Positions 45,918 to 58,708 of a stretch of DNA of 64,000 nt are shown here, piece after piece. The notes beneath the pieces were generated by a model. That model had not been told where the DNA came from, ran no database searches, and was given only the letters and a program-made list of their open reading frames with translations. Both the position numbers and the translations under genes were made by a program. Source of the stretch: Chromobotia macracanthus (lineage: Eukaryota; Chordata; Actinopteri; Cypriniformes; Botiidae); assembly GCA_036877525.1 (NCBI GenBank), contig JAZGTH010000098.1:682001-746000 (forward strand). The letters are read 5' to 3'. Every line of letters begins with the position of its first letter. Within the stretch, counting starts at the first letter, position 1.

Positions 45918-47759
45918 GATTTATTTCAACCTTCAATTATAATTCATTTCAACTCTGCTCACTGTGCGATGCTGTCTTCTATGTCAGAGGACCCAAATGA
46001 GGACCCCGCTTGACTCTCTCACGCCTAACCTAAATCGCCAGGATGGAAAATAAATCAAACATAACGTCTGGGGCGGACACGAGGACGCAAATGAAAATTG
46101 AAACCGTAAACACAGCAACTTTGCATGCTTGAAGTTATTTAATTTTATTACCCATATTTGACTGCGGTTGTGTCTTACGAACGCATTTCAATCAGGCATC
46201 TCCATGGTCACAACTGCTGTTTGATCGACGGTGTGAACGCCCGCCCGCATGTCTGCGAACGGGGCGGCCCTTCATCCGAGACAGATACGGGGGTGTTTTG
46301 ACGTGCGGATGCGGCTTGGGCAAGCTGCGGTGAAGGCAATCGAGCTCCGTGATTCTCCCCTTTCGGAGCCAGAGTTCACCCCATCCGAAGGGAGCGCGAA
46401 TAGGTAATTTAATCCATATACTCACGTTATAAGCCAGACCCTTTATTAATACATGCATGTTATGAGAAGCCATCGGCGTCCGTTTTGCAGGCGATGACAT
46501 AGTTGTGCAGGGGGTAGAAAGGTAGGAAAAAATAACAGCGAGTTTCTGTGTACCATAAATAATGAGATGTGCATGCAATTTGTGCGTGTCATAGATCCGG
46601 ACCGGAGACGCCTTATTACCGTGACAATTCATGCAGGTGGCATGCACAGACATTTTAATTCAATAGAGATTATTTATCCACCTCCCCCCCTCCCTCCATT
46701 CATTTATCTTGGTTGCTTACCTGTTTGTGGACGTACAACCTTTTCAGAAAATTAAGGTCGGGGTATTGATTTGGAAAACGAGTGCGCGATGGGTGTCAAA
46801 AAATGGTGCTTACCGAACAGGTCTGGGCTGCAGAATGGAAATATGGCATTGCCTTTTGAAACCCTTTCCTCCACAAATAAAGACTTAGCCATAGAAAATG
46901 CAAGATTACGCATGTTTCCAATGCAGATGCACAAGATGTTGCTTTTGAAATGTTGTGTCAACGACGCCCATTCATGTGAGCAAACATGTAGCAGAACAAA
47001 CATTTAATTCTTCATCTGCCAGCAGCCAGATAAGCGCGACTGTGCCATTTTGCAGCCAAAATCACAGACAACTGAAACAAGCCGCGGAAGATACAAGAAG
47101 TTAGTGGCCTCGGACGCGCCATGCAGACGATACGTAAACCTCCCTTGCGATTTAAAGTCGTTTTAAAGAATCAGCCGATAAAATTTCCTCTGGCAGCTGC
47201 CCAAAATCCATTAAGTATGCCTGAGCCTTATGTAATGGAGTTCAACATCATGCATTTAAGTAGGATGAGGTCTGAGTACAGAGATCATGATACAATACTA
47301 ACCACATTAGGAAATTTACAGTGCACTGGGCAATGCACACTGGCAGAGAGTGGGAGTAAGTGTCTGAGATGAGATGAGATGTTGACAGGGCTTTGTAGTC
47401 AGAACAGAGGAGCTTTATATCTTCATTTATTCCTGTCCAGCTGCAAGGTAAAAACAGTGGCAGGTAGTCTCGGAGATGCTCTCTTGGGTTGGTCATGCAT
47501 GCACACTGTTGGATACCGTGAATACAGGCGAAGGCTGAAATCTGTGTCGTTATCATTGCCTCAAATGATTGAGCCCTGCCATTTGGTGCCCTCAAAAAGC
47601 CAGTTATAAAAGCACATAATCTGGAATGGCAAATGTATCAAATTAGAAGCTTTCAGAAGTGTGGTTTAGTTATAATCTATTTTTTTATTAATATTTGTAT
47701 TTAATGTTTCACTGCTTGATTTTATGTTAATCCCACCACTTGAATATCTTTGAAAGACT

Positions 47760-48001
47760 ATTAAAGATGCAATCCGTAACTTTATCGTGTTAAAAATGAA
47801 CAAAAGCGGTTGTTGAGCAAGTACATGACAGATCAGTGTTCAAGAATGTGCTTACCTTATCCTGATTCACAACGTTAAGTTTATAATAATGATTTATAAT
47901 TTGAGCTGTCGGTTGACATACGTAATAAAAAGTAAGTAACCTGCAATTTTATGTTTCAAACAGAGATGTTGGTAGAGAGGTGAAAGGATAGCAACTTTAA
48001 A
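47760..48001 (+). repeat. Inverted-repeat element family B, copy 6
   Basis: Starts ATTAAAGATGCAATCCGTAA, contains GACAGATCAGTGTTCAAG and ends ATAGCAACTTTAAA. Confidence 0.75.
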
Positions 48002-48110
48002 GAGATAGTTCACTCCAAAAAAATAAAATGCTCTCATCATTTACTCACTTTTATGTCATTCCAAGCCTGTTTGATTTCTGTCTATAAAAGACAACAGGAC
48101 TTTATGAGTG
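48001..48110 (+). repeat. Dispersed element fragment (TAGTTCACTCCAAAAAAATA)
   Basis: Matches the common fish repeat 'tagttcacccaaaaatga ... ctcatcatttactcac'. It directly abuts family B copy 6. Confidence 0.5.
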
Positions 48111-48898
48111 TGTTTGGGTGCATTTTTACATAACAGTGACCAAAAATAACAAAGTTTCTATTAAAGGAAACCAATACTGAACATATGATAACTTTGTGTG
48201 ATTAACACATAGAAATTAAATCTAAATCTCGTTGGTGTATGTTGAGATATAGCACATCAAAATATAATGATTAACTTCATTGGTTTTTATGCGTCGTTGA
48301 AGGGAATATTTTTGTGAATAATGATTTTGGTCTGTTCCTCACACAAAGCGATTGTATATTCAGAAAACCTGCTGCAGAGCACATGACACTTTTTTAGAGC
48401 CCCTGGTCACCATTCACTTTATTTGTATGGAAAAAGCAGCATAAAAATCCCTTTAACAGGCAATTCTTTTCAAATCCTGAAATTATATTCTATTTCTGTA
48501 TTCATTACACTATATCTGTTTGTTGTTGTCTTTTCTTGCCTCTGCATTTCTCACTTTCACATCAAAACCTCATAATCCTGCCATCTCTGCCTCCTAGAGG
48601 ATTCTCTCTCTGTGGGATTGTGCCAGACGAGAGAGCAAGAGATTACACTGTCAGATTAATGTGCAGGAGTAAACCCACACCGCTTTGCAACATAATCTCA
48701 TCCTCACAACACATGGCACACACAAACACTCTCTCTCATTCAGAATGGTAACTTTCCTTCTCTGCAACCCTTCAGAGTGATGTCACACCGTCTACCAGGG
48801 GGTGGCCGTCCCCTGCTGCAGTTGCACAGCCTCTGATGGGGCGGACACCCCCATATCCAAGCAACTGAGTGTGAAGTTAAAGCACAGTGCTGTGTGCA

Positions 48899-51800
48899 AT
48901 GGGCAGTCTGGGAGAGGGAGTGGATCCAGCGATGGTGAGCGATGCTCTTCTGGAGGCCCTATGCTCAGAATGTGGACAGATTCATCGCGCCTGGGAGAAT
49001 CACCTTTATAACTATCGTTTGGAGGTGGATGATGACTTGGTGTGCCACATATGCCTTCAACCATTAGTTCAGCCCTTGGATACACCATGTGGCCACACCT
49101 TCTGTGCTCGCTGCCTGCGCAGCTTTCTGCAGGAACGGGACTTTTGTCCTCTGGACCGCACGCACCTGCAGCTGCAAGTCTGTCGGCGTTCAAGCATTTT
49201 GGTGCACAAACTACTGGACAAGTTGTCGGTCCTTTGCCCACTCACACCCAGCTGTTCCCTCAGCATGCCTCGCTGTGACCTGGAGGCACATCTTAAACAC
49301 AGGTAGACTACTCCACAGACACCTATAAACAAATATGCATAAACGTTTTGCTTACGGTTAAAAACCAGACTTCTAAAAATAAGCATAAAGTCTTGTCAAC
49401 TTTGCTGTCAAGATCAGACATGAAGATGTTACCTGACTGACATGTCAAGTAACCAACCACGGTTTGTTTGTTTTAAGTAATGGTTAGGGGAAAGTTAATA
49501 TATGTTGTTTTCCTGCTACTATAACAAAGTTTCAAATAAACCCCCCAAAACCCTTCAAAGATTCAGCAAACCTTGCTTGTCAGAAATAGTAAAAAGTTTC
49601 CTCTTAGGAAACACCCCTTCTTCTGAAAAAATTGCATAGCCATTTTACCCCAAGCAAAGCAGATGGAAATTCAGAATGCATTTTAATACTCCAGCTTTAG
49701 CATAATCACATGCCTGTAGTCACATGAGTCAGAACATGCAGAAGGAAAAAATACATTGTAGACTCGGCTATGTGTCTTTTTGAAGTAGATGGTGATGCTG
49801 AGTAGTCAAGGCTCCAGTGAACTTCAGAGTCACTTTCTTGCCTGCTGGGGTTGATCTGACATCCCATCTGGGGATTATTTGCCCCTTCGTCATGTGATGA
49901 GAGATTAGTCACTCCTGTGTCATGCGCTGACCAGCAGCAGTTTCATATTCCCTGCAGCCATGCTAGGAAACTTCAACTCTAGAATCCTTTTTAACCATTT
50001 CTTCTGTGAGACCGCCAAGGGTAACCCAGGACTATGGTGAGTCTAACAGGGTATTTTGTACTAAAAGTTGGCAGGAGCACTGTATATCATTTTTGGAGAG
50101 TGATATAGATTTTGAGATTAGTTCTGGTGCAAAGGATCAGCTTGATGATGGTGCCTTTGGATAAACTCAAGGTGTTGGCCTGCCAAGGGTTTGGTGTCGA
50201 GTCTGATATCTGAAGCCAAATGTCTGTTGAGTAGTTTAGCTGTAGTAGTTTGAGTAGTAAGACCAGTTAGTTCACAAATCACTGGACAAAAAATGTAAAT
50301 TATTTGTTTTTCTAAGAATGAACAAACATTTTCTAAAGGTGAAACTTTGCAAAGATTTGTTTTTCTCTAAACAGATAATTTATTCTTATTGTGAGGACGT
50401 TTTTATTTGACTCAATGAAAGAGCACTGAAGATCACAAGAAGATTAACTTTACAAAGCTCTAACACATTCCAATAAGAAGGTTAAGAGTCACTGCCAGCA
50501 TTAGAGGTCTTGTCCTAGCTGTGTTGACACTTGAGTGCTTTCATGTTAACTATGAGACCTCAGAGTGTAATACTGTCCTACAGGTATTTCTCCCCATTGA
50601 GGCGTGAAGTATTTAATTAGTGCCATTAATTGTAGGCCAGTCCAGATTTGTGAAGTTGACAGAATATTAAAATCCTCTCAAGTAATGTCAAAGGCAAATA
50701 AAGATCCTTTAATTTTACTGTCTAAAGTTTGGGAATGCAACATCAGGGCATTTATTATAGGGCCCTGGAATAACCTCTGCCCTGAGGATATAGCACAACA
50801 TAGGTTGTTCTGAAAAGGAATTTTTTGGAACCAATTTGATGTCTTTGATATCTTTTCTCTATTTCCCTTGTCTACCATTTAATGTTACTTGGCTTTCCAT
50901 GTGTACCTCGTTCCCCTGACAATTTCAAGGTTACTTTGTTTATCGACATGTCTGTGTACTGTATGGATGTAGGTGTCCCGGAACACAGTGTCAGCGATCA
51001 AAGCTGGAACGGACACAGATGGAGGCAAGTGAGGACAGGGTTATGGCAACCAACCCACCCAAATCCCCCCAGACTGAGATAAAGGAAAGTACACCATCAC
51101 CGCCTGCCGGATCCAATGCATGCACAAATGTTCCTACATGGACAGAGGAGCCAGGTGTAGACAACCCTGCTTTTGAGGAGAGCACTGAAGAAGACAGTAA
51201 GTACCCTTTAGCTATAACCTAGTTAGCTGCCTTGCTGCCTATTAGTCATTGAACTTCTCATAAGGTCCAGACAGAATCTTCAGATGGAAAGTCACATTTT
51301 CTGAGAAATAGTGCCGTATAGTTTGACGATAACACGTTACAATGCTAACATGATACCATACACAACAGAGCAATACACAGCACATTCAAATATTGGGGTA
51401 AAAAATCTATTTCATTCATATTTAGCACTTTTCTAGACTCATCTGCCCATTGCCTATAGCAATGCATTCTGGGAAAACCTTTACTGCAAAAAATAACTGT
51501 AATGCTGCCAGTTTGGCCAATATGAGGCTTTGCAACCTAGAAATTGCTGCCTAGGTAGACAGCTCACTAGGTGATGCTGATGACTCACCTGATGTAAAGT
51601 CATAACTGATGTTTTCTGGAGGGAATATACAGCTTTCACTGACATTTGTTCTTTCAAAGGTGTCCATGGTCTTGAATGCGCTCCTCCACGCGTGAAGCGC
51701 CCACTTAGTAACCCCTGCATCCATCTTCTCCGCACCGGTAGCTCCGCCTCTTCAGGGTGGGACTTCGTTGAAACACTGCCTCTCTCTGCAGAGGAAGGTA

Positions 51801-54800
51801 TGGCTCTGCCATCCAATCCCAGACTAAACCATACCCTCCATCAATCTTCTTTCAGAAGATGAAAGATCATTTATATCTTGTTCTGGGTTTTAATAATATT
51901 TGTTCTTCAGGTTGTGTGAAACTTCCATCCCTACCTGAGGGAGAAATCACAACCATCGAGGTTCATCGTGCAAATCCCTACACAGAGCTTGGTATAAGCA
52001 TTGTTGGGGGAAATGAGACCCCCCTGATAAACGTGGTAATACAGGAAGTGTACCGTGATGGTGTTATAGCCCGAGATGGAAGGCTGCTGGCCGGCGACCA
52101 AATACTTCAGGTATTGTAGCTACATTCCAAAATAGATTACTGATTAAAAAAAGCATTGCGCTGCTAAATACGGAACAGTTTGGATGTCTTTAATCAATCT
52201 CTAAGGAGCTCTGGTGAATAGAGGCTGCAGAATCGCTATCTGCTTGAACAGATACAGTGCATGTTTTGCCACAGGCCACAGCTAGGTTTAGTCAGCATAA
52301 ATGACATAAGACATTACCACTGCAATAAGATTCAATTCATTAGCTCATACATTAAGAATCATGATGACAATGGTGTTGATCTTTTTACAGCAATTTTTCA
52401 TTTAGATAAATGTTTATTCATGTTCATTCACAATACATTATCTTTACCACAGACAGATGCCAGCTAACAATTTTAGGTTTTTAGAACACTTCCATTAACT
52501 AATTAAGTAACAGTTTTAAACACTGTATTAACATTATTGCTTGGGTATATAAACATTATTCAAATATGTTTAAACATTTTGCAAAGTTTCTAAAACATTC
52601 CACTAACAACTGAAGAATAACATTTTTTATATATATGATATATAATCGTATACTTTTTCTACTAATGTTACTGCTAGAACGTTTTTGATAACTTGAGAGA
52701 CTGTTAGCCAACGTTCTGAGAACATTCCCTGTTAGCTGAAATTTAAATGAAACTGCTATTTATCAAAATCCATCAACCCAATAATTTTTTCTACACTTCC
52801 CATTTGTTTGCAGGTGAACCATGTAGATATTAGTAATGTGCCCCATAACTTTGCTCGTTCTACGCTGGCTCGTCCCTGTGCTACCCTGCAGCTGACGGTT
52901 TTGAGGGAGCGCCGCTGTTCTGCCAGGCCGCCCGTGGCACCCGCCACACCTAAAAGCAGCCCTGCTAGCATTCGCATCACCCTTCACAAGCGGGAGTCAT
53001 CAGAGCAGCTGGGCATCAAGCTAGTGCGGCGTACAGATGAGGCAGGCGTGTTTATCCTGGACTTGTTGGAGGGAGGGCTAGCTGCTAAAGATGGACGACT
53101 TTGCAGTAACGATAGAGTGTTAGCTGTCAACGAGCATGACCTGAGACATGGCACACCTGAGCAGGCAGCTCAGATTATACAGGTATCGGAAAAGCATTTG
53201 TGTGTTTTACTAACGTTACAGCAAGAAAGATTTGTATATCTTTTGATAACTTTAAGAAAACTTTACAGAACGTTAGCCAGCGTCAAGTTATTGATGAGTA
53301 ATACTTGCTTGTTAGTGGTGCTTGCTAAGGCTGTTGTGTAAAAGATTAAAAAAAAAAAAACAAATTCACAGAATTAAACTTTGGCATATAACCTTTGCTT
53401 TGCCCAGGCATCATTCTTATTTTCTTGGTTAAATGTAAGAATATAGTCTATTATATGTCTCTTATAAAAATATTCCCATAAAAAAAGATATTGTTATACT
53501 TGCTTGTTTGGGACACTAGGACATTGCCTCGGCTGCCCAGCTTAAAGGGTAACATGATTGATATTATCTTTATGTCTACGTGAGCTGCTTTTCCCATCTG
53601 GCTGCCCAGATCACACAGAGAAAGGGCAGCTAAGGCATTATTAAGAATAGCTCCCGCAGATAGCAGACTGTCATTGTGAAACAGAGAGCCACCTTAGTGC
53701 TCAGTTTAAGAGTATTAGGTATTAATACTGTAAGTCTTACAGACTACCTCCTGTCATCTTCTAGGCAAGTGGAGAAAGAGTCAATCTGTTGATTAGCCGG
53801 ACCAGCAAGCAGACTATGGTCGTGCACACAGGTTCCACCCTGACCAGGGACATTTGGTGCCACGAACACGTCCCCCCCCCCTGCACCACGAACCCCAGCC
53901 CAGTTCCGAGTGTTCATCTTTCCAGGTCTTGCACCCAGCGAGTGAGTACAAATTGCTGTGACCGAGAAAGAGCAAGAGTATGTGTGTTGCACGTTCTATT
54001 TTGGTATTTTCTACTGTAGAGACGTAATTAGGCAGCCCTATTTCTGAAGCACCTGGGTAACCTCCAGGTTTCCATGGGTTCAGACCACAACCGTAATTAC
54101 TCCTGCAAGCTCCTGGTTGGATCTATTATGAGATCAATTATGAAGTTAGAGCACCGCTGATCCCGCAGGGATAATGAGAGCCGATCAGAGTTAGGATCAG
54201 TGTCAATTTAAAACAGGGTTTCCCTCCTTTGTTACGCACATTTGAGACCAATTAAAGCTCAGTGCTGTCCTGCCATAGCAGCTGGTGTAAACGTAAGCAT
54301 GTGTTGCAGGACCTCTCCCAGTGTGTGACCTGTAAAGAGAAGCACATCACTGTGAAGAAGGAACCCCATGAGTCTTTGGGTATGACTGTGGCGGGAGGGC
54401 GTCGCAGCAAAAGCGGAGAGCTGCCCATCTTTGTGACAAGCGTCCAGCCCCATGGCTGCTTGTCACGTGATGGACGAATCAAACGTGGTAGGTTCATTAA
54501 TTAATCCTTTTTCTAGTTTATAGTTTGTACTTGACTTTTAGCAAAAGCTCTTTTTTAATACACTATATTTCAGGTTATACTGTGTATGATTAATTTATGC
54601 AACGCATACCCAGCTAACAATTTTAGATTGTAAAAATATTTCCCTAACATTTCCATTAAAGTAACAAAACATTAAAAACGTTATTTTGAAAGTTCTAAGA
54701 ATGTTTAAAATGTCCAGTTTGCAGACATGGTATTGACGTTACTACTTGGTCATAAGAACTATATTCAAACATTTTTTAATTCTGTAACATTTTTAAAATG

Positions 54801-57547
54801 TCCCACATAAAGTTCCCTGTTAGCTGGGTAAATGTTTGTCTTTGTAATTACTTATTAAGGTATAAGAACATTACTTCTCCTTGGAAAACCTTTTTGACTA
54901 ACGTCGCCATTCCCACAGATATTTTTCAATTCGTCCCCTCCAACCACCTGCCTTCTTTTTGGTATCTGGCTACTATATTTGTTTGTCTAATATAGAAGCA
55001 GGAGAAAGCCCAACAATCCAGCTCCGCTTGTTTACAAGGTAGACATTTTCCTGGCTGGGTTTCTAATGATGAAATGCACTGAACCGGAACCTGTCTCCAT
55101 GGGGCTTTCAGCATCTGTGCTGCATTCCCTCTGTCTGTCTGCCTGGGGTCTAAGCGCCCTTCCTGTCTGTCATTGTGCAGGGGATGTACTGCTGAGTATT
55201 AACGGTCAGGATTTGACCTACCTGAGCCACAGTGAGGCAGTTGGCACTTTGAAGTCCAGCGCTGCTTCCTGTTCAGTCCAACTGAGGGCACTAGAAGTCA
55301 GCACTGTGGAAGAACCGGGCCCAGACGAAGAACTTCTCCCTCCACATGAAAATGACTATGATACGAGCTGGTCACCAACTTGGGTCATGTGGCTTGGACT
55401 TCCCAGGTAAGAGCGCAGTCAGTCAGAGACATTTTGTTTTGTGACACAGAGCTATGTGGGAAATCATCTGATAAATTAAACCCACAACGCTCTGCTGTTA
55501 GAGAGGTCTTAAACCTGAAGTCTTAAACAGTCCAGATGTTTTTTTGTACCCCTCTGGGAGGCGTAAAAATATCTCCCTCACCTTGCTGAGCACTGATCCA
55601 ATAAAACCGAAAATAGTCCAGGCAATCTAACCATGACTACTATCACGCCAGGTTTAGGTTCACCTACTTTACTCATCTAAATCTCACCTAAAAAAACAGC
55701 TTTGAAAGGACAAGGTGAAGCTATTTTGATGTTTTTGACATGGAAAATGTCCTGTGTTGCTGTTTGTGGATCCGCAGCTTTTTTGAAACTCACAAGGGGA
55801 TTACGACTCTGTTGTGATGTAAACATCAACAGCTGCAGATTGCCCTCTGAGCATACATTTGGAGATAACTTGCTCCAGCCCCACTTTAGCTCGGTTTCAG
55901 GCTGATATCAGAGGTCATTCGGTCCATTCCAGTCTTTTCTATTTTACTCTGTCCTCTTTTATCCATTTCCTTTTGCTCTAAACCTTCCAGTCCCCAGCTA
56001 ACATTTTAAGATGGTGTGAATGTTTCTCTAACATTTCCAGGTAACAAAAACATTCTAAATGTTCTAGAAACATTCAAAATGTCCAGTTTTTTAGACAGAG
56101 TGTTAACATTACTGCTTAGTTATATGAACATTATTCAAACATTTTATAATTCTGTAATGTTTGTAAAACGTTTCACTAACTACTTAAGAATAATGTTTTG
56201 ATAAATGATATGTAACGTTAAAAAAGTTCTACTAATGTTACTATAAGAATGTTTTTGATAACTTGTGAGAACTTATTGAGAATGTCAGCCAACGTTCTGA
56301 CAACGTTCCCTGTTAGCTGGGTCCACCTTTTCAGTATCTCCTACCAAAATGCATCTGTTTCTCTTTGTGTCGTCATCTGTGGGGCCAATTTATATTTTTT
56401 ATGCATTTATGTATTCATTTATAAATATTTAAAGTATACATTTAATCAGTTTGTGTGCTTTTTGGGATTCAAACCCAATGACTTAATCATTGTTAGTGTA
56501 ATGCTAATAATCAGTTGATTTACCATTAGCTAACACAAGCATTACAATTGCTCATGCTTGGGATTAGGGATTTGAACAAGAGAATGGTTGTGGGAATGAC
56601 TTAGGAAAAGGTCTCTAAATTTCTATGCGATCCCAAAAAATTCCATAGGCTTGCAATGTATTTGAGCTGTAAGTCTTATATAGGGGCCACAATATTATAG
56701 ATACCTGTCTCTACTGTTCTTCCTCTGGCTCTCTGACACAGCTATCTGCATAGCAGCCATGAGATTGTCCTCCGCAGAAGTCACCCTGGCAGCTGGGGGT
56801 TCAGCATTGTTGGAGGTTATGAGGAGAACCATAGCAACCAGGCATTCTTCATCAAAACTATCGTCCTTGGAACACCCGCTTACTACGATGGCCGTCTAAA
56901 GTGAGTAAGCATAAAACAGTATAACCTAGTGGCATCGCTGCGAAATAATACAAGACTTTTAATATTACCTTAATTAAAATAAACAGACCCAGATCTATGG
57001 CTATTAAATTAAAATTAGAATATCAAACTTATTATGTTTTATTTTCTGTTTATTTTCTATGAATTGGGACATCTAAATACTGTTTAATGGTCAGATTGTA
57101 ATCATTTTAATAAAAAGAACATTTTTACATATACGCATATTTTTTTTATAAATTTAACATTTGTTACTTATGTCTTACAAAAGTACACTGATCACTTATG
57201 CCGATCACTTATGTGTCTCACAAAAGTACTGCCCAAGAAACAGCAATGGTACATTTTAAGTCAGACTGAAGACTTCAGATTTGACTGATTCATTGATTAA
57301 AAATTAACCACTATATTTTTGATGGATTCTGCAGTGGATTTGGTGTTATTCTGTAGCACTGAAAAAGGTATTGATTCTGCCTTGTCAGTGTCATTGTTTT
57401 GTTTTCCATAGGTGTGGTGACATGATAGTGGCTGTAAATGGGCTTTCCACGGCTGGCATGAGTCACTCAGCCCTGGTGCCCATGCTGAAGGAGCAGAGGA
57501 GCAGGGTGGCACTCACTGTTGTGTCCTGGCCTGGAAGTTTAATATAA
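48899..57547 (+). CDS. lnx2: lnx2 (ligand of Numb-protein X 2, RING-PDZ E3 ligase)
   Basis: E3 ubiquitin ligase that binds Numb and other membrane-associated partners. Exons: 48899-49302, 50973-51196, 51660-51797, 51911-52110, 52814-53182, 53765-53941, 54310-54487, 55181-55406, 56742-56900, 57412-57547. Phases join to 736 residues. The C3HC4 RING is at about 49-86 (CHICLQPL, DTPCGHTFCARC, CPLD), the Numb-type NPAF motif at 199-202, and four PDZ domains follow (LGISIVGG, LGIKLVRR, LGMTVAGG and WGFSIVGG loops). It ends WPGSLI, close to human WPGSLV. The start MGSLGEG was chosen over upstream in-frame codons because it matches the MG- start of LNX2. Compared with human LNX2 there is an extra in-frame exon (51660-51797). 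Teleosts have two lnx2 copies; pdx1 linkage suggests lnx2b, which I cannot confirm. Confidence 0.95.
52460..52738 (-). repeat. Inverted-repeat element family A, copy 9
   Basis: Starts CCAGCTAACAATTTTAGGTT and ends CATTCCCTGTTAGCTG, in the lnx2 intron before the exon at 52814. Confidence 0.8.
53209..53284 (-). repeat. Family A fragment beside a lnx2 exon
   Basis: CTAACGTTACAGCAAGAAAG through AACGTTAGCC matches the terminal part of family A. It begins 26 bases after the lnx2 donor at 53182. Confidence 0.6.
54609..54828 (-). repeat. Inverted-repeat element family A, copy 10 (shortened)
   Basis: Starts CCCAGCTAACAATTTTAGAT and ends CCCTGTTAGCTGGG. Both termini are intact, but about 100 bases of the right interior are missing. 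Confidence 0.8.
55993..56321 (-). repeat. Inverted-repeat element family A, copy 11
   Basis: Starts CCCAGCTAACATTTTAAGAT and ends CGTTCCCTGTTAGCTGGG. It is one of the most complete copies (329 bp). Confidence 0.85.
56400..56505 (-). repeat. Degraded SINE-like element, reverse orientation
   Basis: ATGCATTTATG at the left and GGGATTCAAACCCAATGACT at the right resemble the SINE at 17845-17950. Confidence 0.4.
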
Positions 57548-58708
57548 CCCTATGTGGGCACCATGCCTCATATCAGACAGCACTCATACCTGTGTTCTAA
57601 TGGTCCTATGTGCTCTACGTTCTGCCACGGAGGCACCATAAAACGTGAAGCCAAGTCTTGGAAATTGAATGCTTTTACTTGATGCTGAATCAGCCAGGCC
57701 TTAGAAAACCTGCCACGCCCATGAGGCCACACCCCCTCTGGAGAGCAGCCTTAAGGGTTCCCATCACCATGCCGATCAGACGTCCACACCGCCGGAGGTT
57801 TTATATACATCATCTCTAAATGTAATCTATGTTTGTGTAAAAGAGAGACAGAACAAAATTGTATGTGTGCAAGTATGAATGAATGAATGAATGAATGAGC
57901 AAAGCAGTTTAATAAATTTTCCCAGTGTGGACATGAGTATCAATTTATCATGTGCATTAGCTGTGTAAATCCCACCTACACAGATTTGCCTTTTTACTGT
58001 ATTAATCCCAGCAAAATCTAGTCTAAAGTTTCTAGCCATGTCCTAAAAGATGAGAAGATTGGAAAACTCATTTTGAAATGCTAAAAGACAAGCAGCAATA
58101 GGCCTTAGTAGCCACTACATCCAAATTCTTTGTTTTATGGAAGTGATAAAAATTTAAATGGTAAAAATACTCTTCTAACCCATCCTTAGACACAGAAGAA
58201 ACTATAAACAAGACTTCTGCAGGATGATTTCCCTAAAAAAAACTCCAAGCATCAAATATTTGAGGTGCCATCAAAATATTGACATTTTTGACCATCCCAA
58301 CCAGCCACACCTACCACTTTGGCTCATCCAATGGCATGAATCTGGTCAGGGTTTTCAGTTTTTTCAATCAATGGTAGACAGAGCGTCCTAGAAACCAGTT
58401 TTGAAAAAGTAACTTTTGCCATTCTATTTGGGTGACAAAAGTACACACAACCTTTGAAGATTTTTTTTTACCAATCACAAATGGTTCCTCTTCCACCTTT
58501 ATTGACCACAGAACATAAAGAGTTGTCACAGCAATTTATTATTACAATATAGTGACTTAAACTGAAAATACTAGATCTATAAACGGAACAAAACTTGGAA
58601 ACAGAGATGTGATGAAAATAAGAATTTTTTCAGAAGATGTGGCACCACCTGCTGCTGTTACAGTCTTTAAGTAGTCTTCAAGGAGATTTTTTGCACATCC
58701 TTAGACAG
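57548..58708. other. lnx2 3' UTR and interval before the gtf3a relic
   Basis: A plus-strand AATAAA at 57911-57916, 364 bases after the lnx2 stop, is a good polyadenylation signal. A short (GAAT)n run lies at about 57875-57898. On the minus strand AATAAA occurs near 58498 and 58536, possible 3' ends of the gtf3a remnant. Nothing else was recognised. Confidence 0.6.
57911..57916 (+). other. lnx2: Polyadenylation signal of lnx2
   Basis: AATAAA 364 bases after the lnx2 stop codon and the first canonical signal there. Confidence 0.6.

Larger units (their letters stand above)
45918..48898. other. polr1d-lnx2 divergent intergenic region
   Basis: About 3 kb between two divergent start codons. A CpG-richer stretch at 46200-46420 may be a promoter or first non-coding exon. 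46750-47600 has no recognisable feature. 47760-48001 is family B copy 6, followed by a 'agttcactcc' repeat fragment. The probable lnx2 5' UTR lies in the last few hundred bases. Confidence 0.5.

Noticed and set aside
46192..46653. 153-codon minus-strand ORF
   Set aside because: No recognisable homology or domain; better explained by a CpG-richer non-coding stretch.
48792..49241. 149-codon minus-strand ORF
   Set aside because: Antisense shadow of lnx2 exon 1.
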